The notes under the pieces were generated by a model. The model had not been told where the DNA came from. It did no database searches and saw only the letters and a list, made by a program, of their open reading frames with translations. Below are positions 1 to 5,232 of a stretch of 5,232 nucleotides of DNA, in pieces (position 1 is the stretch's first letter; each line of letters begins with the position of its first letter). The DNA is from Sphingomonas sp. UBA1000. Its GTDB lineage: Bacteria > Pseudomonadota > Alphaproteobacteria > Sphingomonadales > Sphingomonadaceae. The stretch lies in the NCBI GenBank assembly GCA_002291855.1, contig DBAW01000247.1, positions 12,296 through 17,527 on the forward strand. The letters run 5' to 3'. The translations under genes and the position numbers were made by a program.

Positions 1-725
1 GTGTGGAGGCCAAGCTGCGCCGATTTGCCCATCGCGCCGAGGAACAGCAGCAGGCAGATCAGCGTCATCGTGTCGACGCTGTCGCCCAGAAAGCCGACCG
101 TCGATCCGGCCATGGCCGGGGCCATTTCGAGGATTTCGGGGATCGACACCGTGCCGAACACCAGGAAGGTGCCGAAAATGCCGAGCATGAAGCCGAAATC
201 GCCGACGCGGTTGACGACGAACGCCTTGATCGCGGCAGCATTGGCCGACGGCTTGTAATACCAGAAGCCGATCAGCAGGTAGGAGGCGAGACCGACCCCT
301 TCCCAGCCGAAGAACATCTGCACCAGATTGTCGGCGGTCACGAGCATCAGCATCGCGAAGGTGAACAGCGACAGATAGGCGAAGAAGCGCGGCTGGCTGT
401 CGTCCTCGGCCATATAGCCCCAGCTATACAGATGGACGAGCGCCGACACCGAGGTGATGACGACCAGCATCACCGCCGTCAGCGTGTCGACCCGGAGCGA
501 CCACATGACGTCGAAGCCGTCGGAACGGATCCAGCTGAGCACCGGCACGACCATCGCTTCGGCGTCGCCGCCGAGAAAGCCGAGGAACACCGGCCAGGAC
601 AGGCCGCACGACACGAACAGCGCGCCGGTCGTCACCGCCTTGGCGACGGTGTTGCCGATCATCCGGTTGCCGAGGCCGGCAACCAGCGCCGCCAGCAGCG
701 GCAGGAAAACGATGAGCTGGATCAT
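1..725 (-). CDS. nuoL: NADH-quinone oxidoreductase subunit L (NuoL), N-terminal 241 residues; 3' end beyond the window
   Basis: NuoL is the distal antiporter-like subunit of the complex I membrane arm and one of its proton pumps. The frame starts at ATG 725-723 and reads MIQLIVFLPLLAALVAG, a hydrophobic first helix typical of the family. The start is preceded by AGGA (733-736) with a 7-base spacer. Visible family motifs are HLYSWGYM (about residues 98-105), FFGWEGVGLASYLLIGFWYY (about 138-157) with the key glutamate E142 (counterpart of E. coli E144), NRVGD (172-176), and GKSAQLGLH (233-241) with lysine K234, the counterpart of the E. coli TM7 lysine K229. About seven membrane segments are visible. 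The full protein is usually over 600 residues, so roughly 60 percent is missing past base 1. The ATG overlaps the nuoK stop in ATGA. No frameshift is seen. The identification is secure. Confidence 0.97.
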   Translation of the reverse strand, partial: MIQLIVFLPLLAALVAGLGNRMIGNTVAKAVTTGALFVSCGLSWPVFLGFLGGDAEAMVVPVLSWIRSDGFDVMWSLRVDTLTAVMLVVITSVSALVHLYSWGYMAEDDSQPRFFAYLSLFTFAMLMLVTADNLVQMFFGWEGVGLASYLLIGFWYYKPSANAAAIKAFVVNRVGDFGFMLGIFGTFLVFGTVSIPEILEMAPAMAGSTVGFLGDSVDTMTLICLLLFLGAMGKSAQLGLH

Positions 726-1027
726 CCCTTCATCCTGTTGGCGTCATCGACCGCGATCGTGCCGCGGTTGCGGAAATAGATGACGAGAATGGCAAGCCCG
801 ATCGCCGCCTCGCCGGCAGCGACGGTGAGCACGAACATGGCGAACACCTGCCCGACCAGATCGCCCAGATAGGCGCTGAAGGCGACAAGGTTGATGTTCA
901 CGCCCAGCAGGATCAGTTCGATCGCCATCAGGATGACGATCACGTTCTTGCGGTTGAGGAAAATCCCCAGCACGCCGAGCACGAACAGGATCGCCGAGAC
1001 GACCAGATAATGCTGAAGCCCGATCAC
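722..1027 (-). CDS. nuoK: NADH-quinone oxidoreductase subunit K (NuoK), complete, GTG start
   Basis: NuoK is a small membrane subunit of complex I, homologous to mitochondrial ND4L and related to MrpC antiporter subunits; it contributes to the proton path. The gene encodes 101 residues, the normal family length. It begins MIGLQHYLVVSAILF from a GTG codon and ends in RNRGTIAVDDANRMKG, a near-canonical alphaproteobacterial ending. Three membrane helices lie at about 3-23, 29-50 and 57-85. The two essential buried glutamates are present: E37 in the VILMAIELILL helix and E73 in TVAAGEAAIG (counterparts of E. coli E36 and E72). The GTG start is chosen because it gives the conserved N terminus, sits 9 bases after a strong GGGGAGGG, and overlaps the nuoJ stop in GTGA; no in-frame ATG would keep helix 1. 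The 3' end overlaps nuoL in ATGA. A longer open frame continues upstream of the GTG, but that part is out-of-frame nuoJ sequence. Confidence 0.97.
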   Translation of the reverse strand: MIGLQHYLVVSAILFVLGVLGIFLNRKNVIVILMAIELILLGVNINLVAFSAYLGDLVGQVFAMFVLTVAAGEAAIGLAILVIYFRNRGTIAVDDANRMKG

Positions 1028-1635
1028 AGCGTCACGCCCTCCCCGACCGGCTGATCGACCATCCGCACCGCATCCTCGGGCCGGCGGCGGATCTGCTGGT
1101 CCGGCCGCTGGGCGCGGAAATCCTTGCGCGCGCGGTGGGTGAGCACGATCGCGCCGATCATGGCGACCAGCAGGACAAGGCCGGCGGCCTCGAAAATATA
1201 GAGATAGCGGGTGTAGAGCAGCTGCCCCACCGCCTGGATGTTCGGCATGTCCGCCGGCGTCGGCGCGGCGCGGCCGGCCAGATCGACTGCGCCGGCATTC
1301 CATGCCGCGACGGCAAAGATGATCTCGGCCGCCAGCACCACCGACAGCAGCAGCCCTACGCCCAGATAACGGGTGAAGCCCGCGCGCAGCTCGGCAAAAT
1401 CGATGTCGAGCATCATCACGACGAACAGGAACAGCACCGCGACCGCACCGACATAGACGATGACGAGCAGCATCGCGATGAACTCCGCCCCCAGCAGCAG
1501 CATCAGCCCCGCCGCATTGAAAAAGGCGAGGATCAGCCACAGCACGCTGTGGACCGGGTTGCGCGCCGTGATGGTGAGCGTCGCCGCCGCGACCACCAGG
1601 CTGGCGAACAGGTAAAAGGCGATGGTCTGGATCAA
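1024..1635 (-). CDS. nuoJ: NADH-quinone oxidoreductase subunit J (NuoJ), complete, TTG start
   Basis: NuoJ (mitochondrial ND6) is a membrane subunit beside NuoH and NuoK; its third helix helps link quinone chemistry to proton pumping. The product has 203 residues, the usual alphaproteobacterial length. It starts MIQTIAFYLFASLVV, followed by NPVHSVLWLILAFFNAAGL (27-45) and GAEFIAMLLVIVYVGAVAVL (49-68) with Glu51 and Tyr61 in the conserved helix 3 region, then FLFVVMMLDIDFAELR (69-84). Five membrane segments fall at about 3-22, 29-49, 53-76, 92-112 and 145-166, with a soluble tail from about 168. The initiation codon is TTG (1635-1633); no ATG or GTG is available at this point, and the family N terminus begins exactly here. 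The only visible ribosome binding site is a weak CAGGG with a 7-base spacer. Unlike its neighbours it does not overlap the upstream gene, lying 123 bases after nuoI. Its stop overlaps nuoK in GTGA. Confidence 0.96.
   Translation of the reverse strand: MIQTIAFYLFASLVVAAATLTITARNPVHSVLWLILAFFNAAGLMLLLGAEFIAMLLVIVYVGAVAVLFLFVVMMLDIDFAELRAGFTRYLGVGLLLSVVLAAEIIFAVAAWNAGAVDLAGRAAPTPADMPNIQAVGQLLYTRYLYIFEAAGLVLLVAMIGAIVLTHRARKDFRAQRPDQQIRRRPEDAVRMVDQPVGEGVTL
1037..1044 (-). promoter_or_regulatory. Ribosome binding site of nuoK that fixes its GTG start
   Basis: The minus strand reads GGGGAGGG here, inside the last codons of nuoJ, followed by 9 bases and then GTG at 1027-1025. It is the most purine-rich Shine-Dalgarno match in the window and supports GTG as the true start of nuoK. 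It would allow ribosomes finishing nuoJ to re-initiate on nuoK. Confidence 0.75.
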
Positions 1636-1642
1636 GACAAAA

Positions 1643-1647
1643 CCCTG
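1643..1647 (-). promoter_or_regulatory. Weak ribosome binding site of nuoJ
   Basis: The minus strand shows CAGGG, then seven bases (TTTTGTC), then the TTG start of nuoJ. The match to the anti-Shine-Dalgarno sequence is only four bases (AGGG), weaker than the site in front of nuoK. The spacing is normal, which supports TTG at 1635 as the start. Confidence 0.5.
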
Positions 1648-1665
1648 TTTGCTTTGGCGTTTGCT
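1647..1665 (-). repeat. 7-base direct repeat just upstream of the nuoJ ribosome binding site
   Basis: AGCAAAC occurs twice on the minus strand (1665-1659 and 1653-1647), separated by five bases. The surrounding leader is A-rich in an otherwise GC-rich region and is likely to be unstructured in mRNA. Two 7-base copies can arise by chance, so any function as a binding or standby site is a guess. Confidence 0.35.
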
Positions 1666-1714
1666 GTGGCGGGCGTTCCGGCAACGCGCCGGGGTCCGGT
1701 CGATTGGCTCAAAT

Positions 1715-1740
1715 GCCTGCCCGGCACCGGCCGGGCGGGC
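1715..1740 (-). other. GC-rich imperfect hairpin in the nuoI-nuoJ gap
   Basis: On the minus strand GCCCGCCCGG (1740-1731) can pair with CCGGGCAGGC (1724-1715) around a six-base loop CCGGTG. Nine of ten positions pair, with one C-A mismatch; the inner six pairs are perfect. It starts 19 bases after the nuoI stop. The following bases (ATTTGAGCC) contain no run of T, so it does not look like a standard intrinsic terminator. It could protect the nuoGHI message from 3' exonucleases or mark a processing site. GC-rich DNA forms such stems often by chance. Confidence 0.45.
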
Positions 1741-1758
1741 GGAATGCGTGGCGGCCGC

Positions 1759-2244
1759 TTAGCGATAGGGCGCATCGGCGGCAAGGTTGACGGCGATGGC
1801 GCTTTCCCAGCGGTCGCCATTTTCCAGCAGCTTCTGCTTGGAATAGATCAGCTCCTCGCGCGTCTCGGTCGCGAACTCCAGGTTCGGGCCCTCGACGATC
1901 GCATCGACCGGGCACGCTTCCTGGCACAGGCCGCAATAGATGCACTTGGTCATGTCGATGTCGTAGCGCGTGGTGCGGCGGCTGCCGTCCTCGCGCGGTT
2001 CGGACTCGATGGTGATCGCATAGGCCGGGCACACCGCCTCGCACAGCTTGCACGCGATGCAGCGTTCCTCGCCATTGGGATAGCGGCGCAGCGCATGCTC
2101 GCCGCGGAACCGCGGGCTGAGCGGATTGCGCTCATAGGGGTAATTGATCGTCGCCTTGGGCTTGAAGAAATACTTCAAGGTCAGGGCGTGCGCCTTCACA
2201 AATTCCCACAGGGTGAAGGACTTGATGAAATGTGCGACGCTCAT
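1759..2244 (-). CDS. nuoI: NADH-quinone oxidoreductase subunit I (NuoI), complete
   Basis: NuoI (mitochondrial TYKY/NDUFS8) is the peripheral-arm subunit that carries [4Fe-4S] clusters N6a and N6b, passing electrons from NuoG towards cluster N2 and quinone. The protein has 161 residues, starting MSVAHFIKSFTLWEF and ending NLAADAPYR, both as expected for alphaproteobacteria. Two ferredoxin motifs are intact: RCIACKLCEAVCP (Cys62, 65, 68, 72) and KCIYCGLCQEACP (Cys101, 104, 107, 111). The proline after the fourth cysteine of each motif is typical of 8Fe ferredoxin folds. An amphipathic N terminus (about 1-30) would rest on NuoH. The frame is open further upstream to base 2298, but ATG 2244 is chosen because it matches the family start, follows GGAG by 7 bases, and overlaps the nuoH stop in ATGA; the extra upstream residues are out-of-frame nuoH. 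The gene ends in TAA, followed by the intergenic gap. Confidence 0.98.
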   Translation of the reverse strand: MSVAHFIKSFTLWEFVKAHALTLKYFFKPKATINYPYERNPLSPRFRGEHALRRYPNGEERCIACKLCEAVCPAYAITIESEPREDGSRRTTRYDIDMTKCIYCGLCQEACPVDAIVEGPNLEFATETREELIYSKQKLLENGDRWESAIAVNLAADAPYR

Positions 2245-3287
2245 GCTTGAACTCCGTACCGCGTCAGCATCAGGAAACCGGACACCAGGAACACCCACAG
2301 CAGCGACAGCGGCAGGAAGATCTTCCAGCCCAGCCGCATCAGCTGGTCATACCGGTAGCGGGGGACCGTCGCCTTCACCCAGCTGAAGATGAAGAAGAAG
2401 ACGAGGATCTTGAGGATCAGCCACACCAGCCCCGGCACCGCATAGAGCGGCGCCCAGTCGACCGGCGGCAGCCAGCCGCCCCAGAACAGCACGGCGTTGA
2501 GCGCGCACATCAGCAGCACATTGGCATATTCGCCAAGCCAGAAGAGCGCGAACGCCATCGACGAATATTCGGTCTGGTAGCCGGCGACCAGCTCGGACTC
2601 GGCCTCGGTCAGGTCGAACGGTGCGCGCGCGGTCTCGGCCATCGCCGAAATCAGGAACACCACCCACATCGGGAACAGCAGCGGGTTGAAGCCGAAGCCG
2701 TTGAGGAACCCGTAAAGCCCCTTCTGCGCGTCGATGATCGTGCCGAGGTGGAAGCTGCCGGCCCACAGCACGACCGAGATCAGCACAAAGCCGATCGACA
2801 CTTCATACGACACCATCTGCGCGGCCGCGCGCAGCGCCGAGTAGAAGGGATATTTGGAGTTGGACGACCAGCCGGCGATGATCACGCCGTAGACGCCCAG
2901 CGACGACGCGGCGAGGATGTAGAGCAGCCCGACATTGATGTCGGCGAGCACCATTTCCGGCCCGAACGGGATCACCGCCCAGGCAATGAGCGCAACGGTG
3001 AAGGTGATGATCGGCGCGAGCAGGAACAGGCCCTTGTTCGCCGAAGACGGGATGATGGTTTCCTGCAGGAACACCTTGATCCCGTCGGCAAAGCTCTGGA
3101 GGATCCCGAACGGGCCGACGACGTTCGGCCCGCGCCGCAGCGCCATCGCCGCCCAGATCTTGCGGTCGAAATAGATGACGATCGCCACCGCCAGCATCAC
3201 CGGAAAGGCGATGAGCAGGATCGCGATCAGCGTGGCGACGAACCAGCCGCCTTCGGGGCCGAGCAGGGTCGAGAAATAGGCGGTCAT
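2241..3287 (-). CDS. nuoH: NADH-quinone oxidoreductase subunit H (NuoH), complete
   Basis: NuoH (mitochondrial ND1) is the membrane subunit that docks the peripheral arm and forms part of the quinone chamber and the start of the proton relay. The product has 348 residues, a usual alphaproteobacterial length, with about eight membrane helices (roughly 15-40, 84-108, 116-140, 161-180, 201-220, 243-268, 284-306, 324-342). Signature stretches are DRKIWAAMALRRGPNVVGPF (41-60), FADGIKVFLQE (66-76), AAAQMVSYEVSIG (154-166), and the acidic loop AETARAPFDLTEAESELVAG (217-236), whose glutamates line the quinone cavity, followed by YQTEYSSM (237-244). The start ATG 3287 follows GAGG (3295-3298) by 7 bases and overlaps the nuoG stop in ATGA. 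The 3' end overlaps nuoI in ATGA. No missing key residue or frameshift is seen. Confidence 0.98.
   Translation of the reverse strand: MTAYFSTLLGPEGGWFVATLIAILLIAFPVMLAVAIVIYFDRKIWAAMALRRGPNVVGPFGILQSFADGIKVFLQETIIPSSANKGLFLLAPIITFTVALIAWAVIPFGPEMVLADINVGLLYILAASSLGVYGVIIAGWSSNSKYPFYSALRAAAQMVSYEVSIGFVLISVVLWAGSFHLGTIIDAQKGLYGFLNGFGFNPLLFPMWVVFLISAMAETARAPFDLTEAESELVAGYQTEYSSMAFALFWLGEYANVLLMCALNAVLFWGGWLPPVDWAPLYAVPGLVWLILKILVFFFIFSWVKATVPRYRYDQLMRLGWKIFLPLSLLWVFLVSGFLMLTRYGVQA
2252..2255 (-). promoter_or_regulatory. Ribosome binding site that decides the nuoI start
   Basis: GGAG on the minus strand sits 7 bases before ATG 2244. It lies within the last codons of nuoH and supports the 161-residue nuoI over a longer frame starting at 2298. 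Confidence 0.7.
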
Positions 3288-5232
3288 TCGGCGGCCTCGG
3301 CAAGAACCTCGCCCTTCACGATCTCGGCCGAGCAGCGCTGCATGGTCGGGCTGGCGCGGCAGATCGCGTTGGTCAGGTAGAAATCGGAAATCGGATAGGC
3401 GACCGGGCCGGACGCCGTGGCGGGAAGCGCCGGCGGTGTCCAGTCGAACGCGGCCAGTTCGCCCTCACGGCCCAGCGCCGGCACCTCGGCGACCATCGCC
3501 GCGCGCAGCGCATCGAGCGTGTCGAACGGCAGCGGCTTGCCGAGCACGTCGGACAGGGCGCGGAAAATCTTCCAGTCCTCGCGCGCCTCGCCGGGGGCGA
3601 ACACCGCCTGCTCGCCGCGCTGCACCCGTCCTTCCAGGTTCACATAGGTGCCGCTCTTCTCGACATAGGAGGCCGCGGGCAGGATCACATCGGCATGATG
3701 CGCGCCACGATCGCCATGATGGCCGACATAGACCTTCAGGCTGGCGGCAAAGCGGGTGAAATCCACCTCGTCGGCACCCAGCAGGAACACGATGTCGGGA
3801 TTGGCCGCCGCGATATCGGCAATGCCGCCCTTCTGCGCGAAGCCGAGCATCAGCGAGCCCATGCGCGCCGCCGCCATGTGCAGCACGTTGAACCCGTTCC
3901 AGCCGTCGCGGACCAGCCCGAGCGGCCCGGCAAGCGCCAGCCCGGCACCAAGCGCCCCGGCCTTGAGCGCGCCGCCGCCCAGGATCAGCGCCGGCCGCGC
4001 GGCCGCGGCAAAGGCGTCGGTGACATGCGCCGGCAGCGCGCCGAGCACGGCCAGATCATTGCCCAGCCAGTCGACCCGGTAGGTCAGATCGGTTTCCGGG
4101 CCCACCGCGAACACCCGCGCGCCACGCCGCACCGCCTTGCGGATGCGGGTGTTGACCAGCGGCGCCTCGCGCCGGACATCGGTGCCGACGAGCAGGATGA
4201 CATCGGCCTCTTCGATCCCGGCGATGGTCGAGTTGAAATTGACCGCCGCCAGGTTCGACACGTCATAAACCATGCCGGTCTGCCGACCCTCGAGCAGGTC
4301 GGAGCCGAACGCGGCCAGCAGCGCCTTGGCTGCATACATGGTCTCGCAATCGACCAGATCGCCGGCAATCGCCGCCATCCGCCCGCCCGCGCGCGCCGCA
4401 ATCGTGGCAAAGGCCTGTTGCCAGCTGGCCGCGACCAGCTTGCCATCGACGCGCACGAACGGCCGGTCGAGCCGGCGGCGCACCATGCCGTCAATCGCGT
4501 GGCGCGATTTGTCGGACAGCCACTCCTCGTTCACATCCTCGTTGATGCGCGGCAGCACGCGCATCACCTGACGGCCGCGGCTGTCGAGCCGGATCGCCGA
4601 GCCGACCGCGTCATGCACGTCAATGGACGGGGTCTTTTTCAGCTCCCACGGCCGCGCCTCGAAGCTGTAGGGGCGCTGCAGCAGCGCGCCCACCGGGCAC
4701 AGATCGGCGACGTTGCCGGCCAGTTCGCTGGTCAGCGTCTTTTCCAGATAGGTGGTGATCTGCATGTTCTCGCCGCGACCGATCGCGCCGATTTCCTCGA
4801 CCCCGGCCACCTGCTCGGCAAAGCGCACGCAGCGCGTGCACTGGATGCACCGGTTCATCGAGGTCTTGATGATCGGGCCCATATATTTGTCGGTCACGGC
4901 GCGCTTGTTCTCGGCGAAGCGGCTCGCGCCCCGGCCGTAGGCCATGGACTGATCCTGCAGGTCGCACTCGCCGCCCTGATCGCAGATCGGGCAATCGAGC
5001 GGGTGGTTGATGAGCAGAAACTCCATCACCCCCTCGCGCGCCTTCTTCACCATCGCGCTGTCGGTGCGGATCTCCTGCCCGTCGGACGCCGGCAGCGCGC
5101 AGCTCGCCTGCGGCTTGGGCGGCCCCGGCTTCACCTCGACAAGGCACATCCGGCAATTGCCGGCAATCGCCAGCCGCTCATGATAGCAGAAACGCGGGAT
5201 CTCCTTGCCGGCGGCCTCGCAGGCCTGCAGCA
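3284..5232 (-). CDS. nuoG: NADH-quinone oxidoreductase subunit G (NuoG), 5' end beyond the window
   Basis: NuoG (mitochondrial 75 kDa subunit, NDUFS1) is the large iron-sulfur subunit of the peripheral arm. 648 residues are visible, numbered here from the first complete codon (5230-5228). The frame enters from beyond base 5232 as LQACEAAGKEIPRFCYHERL, so about 18-19 residues are missing; the first in-frame ATG, at 5149, is internal and would delete cluster N1b ligands. Visible ligands are Cys15, 26, 29 and 44 for [2Fe-2S] N1b; His76, Cys80, 83 and 89 (HPLDCPICDQGGEC) for N5; and Cys128, 131, 134 (RCIQCTRC) and Cys178 (DLCPVGAL) for N4. The four N7 ligands of the E. coli type are absent (Asp204, Asp207, Ser211, Ser239 at those places), as in mitochondria and most alphaproteobacteria. 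The rest is a molybdopterin-oxidoreductase-like domain with no catalytic role, including LPAASYVEKSGTYVNLEGRV near residues 538-557. The stop TGA overlaps nuoH in ATGA. Confidence 0.98.
   Translation of the reverse strand, partial: LQACEAAGKEIPRFCYHERLAIAGNCRMCLVEVKPGPPKPQASCALPASDGQEIRTDSAMVKKAREGVMEFLLINHPLDCPICDQGGECDLQDQSMAYGRGASRFAENKRAVTDKYMGPIIKTSMNRCIQCTRCVRFAEQVAGVEEIGAIGRGENMQITTYLEKTLTSELAGNVADLCPVGALLQRPYSFEARPWELKKTPSIDVHDAVGSAIRLDSRGRQVMRVLPRINEDVNEEWLSDKSRHAIDGMVRRRLDRPFVRVDGKLVAASWQQAFATIAARAGGRMAAIAGDLVDCETMYAAKALLAAFGSDLLEGRQTGMVYDVSNLAAVNFNSTIAGIEEADVILLVGTDVRREAPLVNTRIRKAVRRGARVFAVGPETDLTYRVDWLGNDLAVLGALPAHVTDAFAAAARPALILGGGALKAGALGAGLALAGPLGLVRDGWNGFNVLHMAAARMGSLMLGFAQKGGIADIAAANPDIVFLLGADEVDFTRFAASLKVYVGHHGDRGAHHADVILPAASYVEKSGTYVNLEGRVQRGEQAVFAPGEAREDWKIFRALSDVLGKPLPFDTLDALRAAMVAEVPALGREGELAAFDWTPPALPATASGPVAYPISDFYLTNAICRASPTMQRCSAEIVKGEVLAEAAE

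Larger units (their letters stand above)
1636..1758 (-). other. nuoI-nuoJ intergenic gap, the only non-coding stretch in the operon slice
   Basis: This 123-base spacer separates the TAA stop of nuoI (1761-1759) from the TTG start of nuoJ (1635). All other gene junctions in the window overlap by 4 bases, so this is the only break in the tightly packed operon. On the minus strand it begins GC-rich with an imperfect hairpin (1715-1740), followed by a smaller perfect stem CCGGC/GCCGG (1678-1692), and ends in an A-rich leader with a direct repeat just before the weak nuoJ ribosome binding site. No convincing promoter hexamers and no T-tract terminator are seen. A small proline- and arginine-rich open frame (1632-1820) crosses it and ends in a TTGA overlap with nuoJ, but it shows no recognisable protein family. 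The role is unknown; a leader for nuoJ or an mRNA processing or stability element are the plausible options. Confidence 0.7.

Noticed and set aside
3..779. Plus-strand open frame of 258 codons across nuoL and the end of nuoK
   Set aside because: It is antisense to conserved nuoL. The product is dominated by His, Arg, Glu, Gln and Asp, as expected when GC-rich hydrophobic codons are read in reverse; no domain is visible.
722..1684. A 320-codon minus-strand frame as a fused or extended nuoK
   Set aside because: Only the last 101 codons match NuoK. The upstream part is nuoJ read in the wrong frame, and the GTG at 1027 has a strong ribosome binding site.
1715..1740. Intrinsic terminator after nuoI
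   Set aside because: The stem is GC-rich but is followed by ATTTGAGCC without a T-tract, and it would separate essential subunits of one complex.
1636..1758. Internal promoter for nuoJ-K-L
   Set aside because: A TTGAGC that loosely resembles a -35 element is present near 1713, but no AT-rich -10 element follows at proper spacing.
1135..2250. Plus-strand open frame of 371 codons across nuoJ, the gap and nuoI
   Set aside because: It lies opposite two well-conserved complex I genes, has shadow-like composition and no recognisable family. It also spans the nuoI-nuoJ gap without any sign of its own ribosome binding site.
2232..3380. Plus-strand open frame of 382 codons covering all of nuoH
   Set aside because: This is an antisense shadow of an eight-helix membrane protein, with long runs rich in Arg, His, Asp and Gln and no known domain.
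3284..5149. ATG at 5149 as the start of nuoG
   Set aside because: The frame stays open to the window edge, and the codons between 5150 and 5230 encode conserved NuoG sequence with two N1b cysteine ligands (RFCYHE and GNCR), so the true start is beyond base 5232.

Overview
The window is an internal slice of an nuo operon encoding proton-pumping NADH:quinone oxidoreductase (respiratory complex I). Every gene lies on the minus strand, so transcription runs from high to low coordinates in the order nuoG-nuoH-nuoI-nuoJ-nuoK-nuoL. nuoG lacks only its first roughly 18-19 codons, which lie beyond base 5232. nuoL shows its first 241 codons and runs off at base 1. nuoH, nuoI, nuoJ and nuoK are complete. 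The high GC content, the gene order, the NuoG type without cluster N7, and NuoH/I/K sequences close to the mitochondrial type all point to an alphaproteobacterium. The wording of NuoI and NuoK resembles sphingomonads (order Sphingomonadales); that narrower placement is an inference from memory of the family, not a search result.

Layout from 5' to 3' on the minus strand: nuoG (5232-3284, iron-sulfur electron wire), nuoH (3287-2241, membrane subunit at the quinone site), nuoI (2244-1759, 2x[4Fe-4S] subunit), a 123-base non-coding gap (1758-1636), nuoJ (1635-1024, TTG start), nuoK (1027-722, GTG start) and nuoL (725-1, antiporter-like pump subunit). Four of the five junctions are 4-base stop/start overlaps (ATGA at G/H, H/I and K/L; GTGA at J/K), a classic arrangement for translational coupling of subunits needed in fixed stoichiometry. 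The nuoI-nuoJ junction is the exception.

Together the genes carry electrons from the NADH-oxidising module (other genes, outside the window) through the NuoG clusters N1b, N5 and N4 to the NuoI clusters N6a and N6b. From there electrons reach quinone bound at the NuoH interface. NuoJ, NuoK and NuoL form part of the proton-translocating membrane arm. All recognised cluster ligands and key acidic membrane residues are present, so the complex looks functional.

I found no mobile element, RNA gene, CRISPR array, phage gene or unknown system here. The only stretch not explained by conserved genes is the nuoI-nuoJ gap, which holds a GC-rich hairpin, a short direct repeat and a weak ribosome binding site before an unusual TTG start. 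Long open frames on the plus strand are antisense shadows of the nuo genes.
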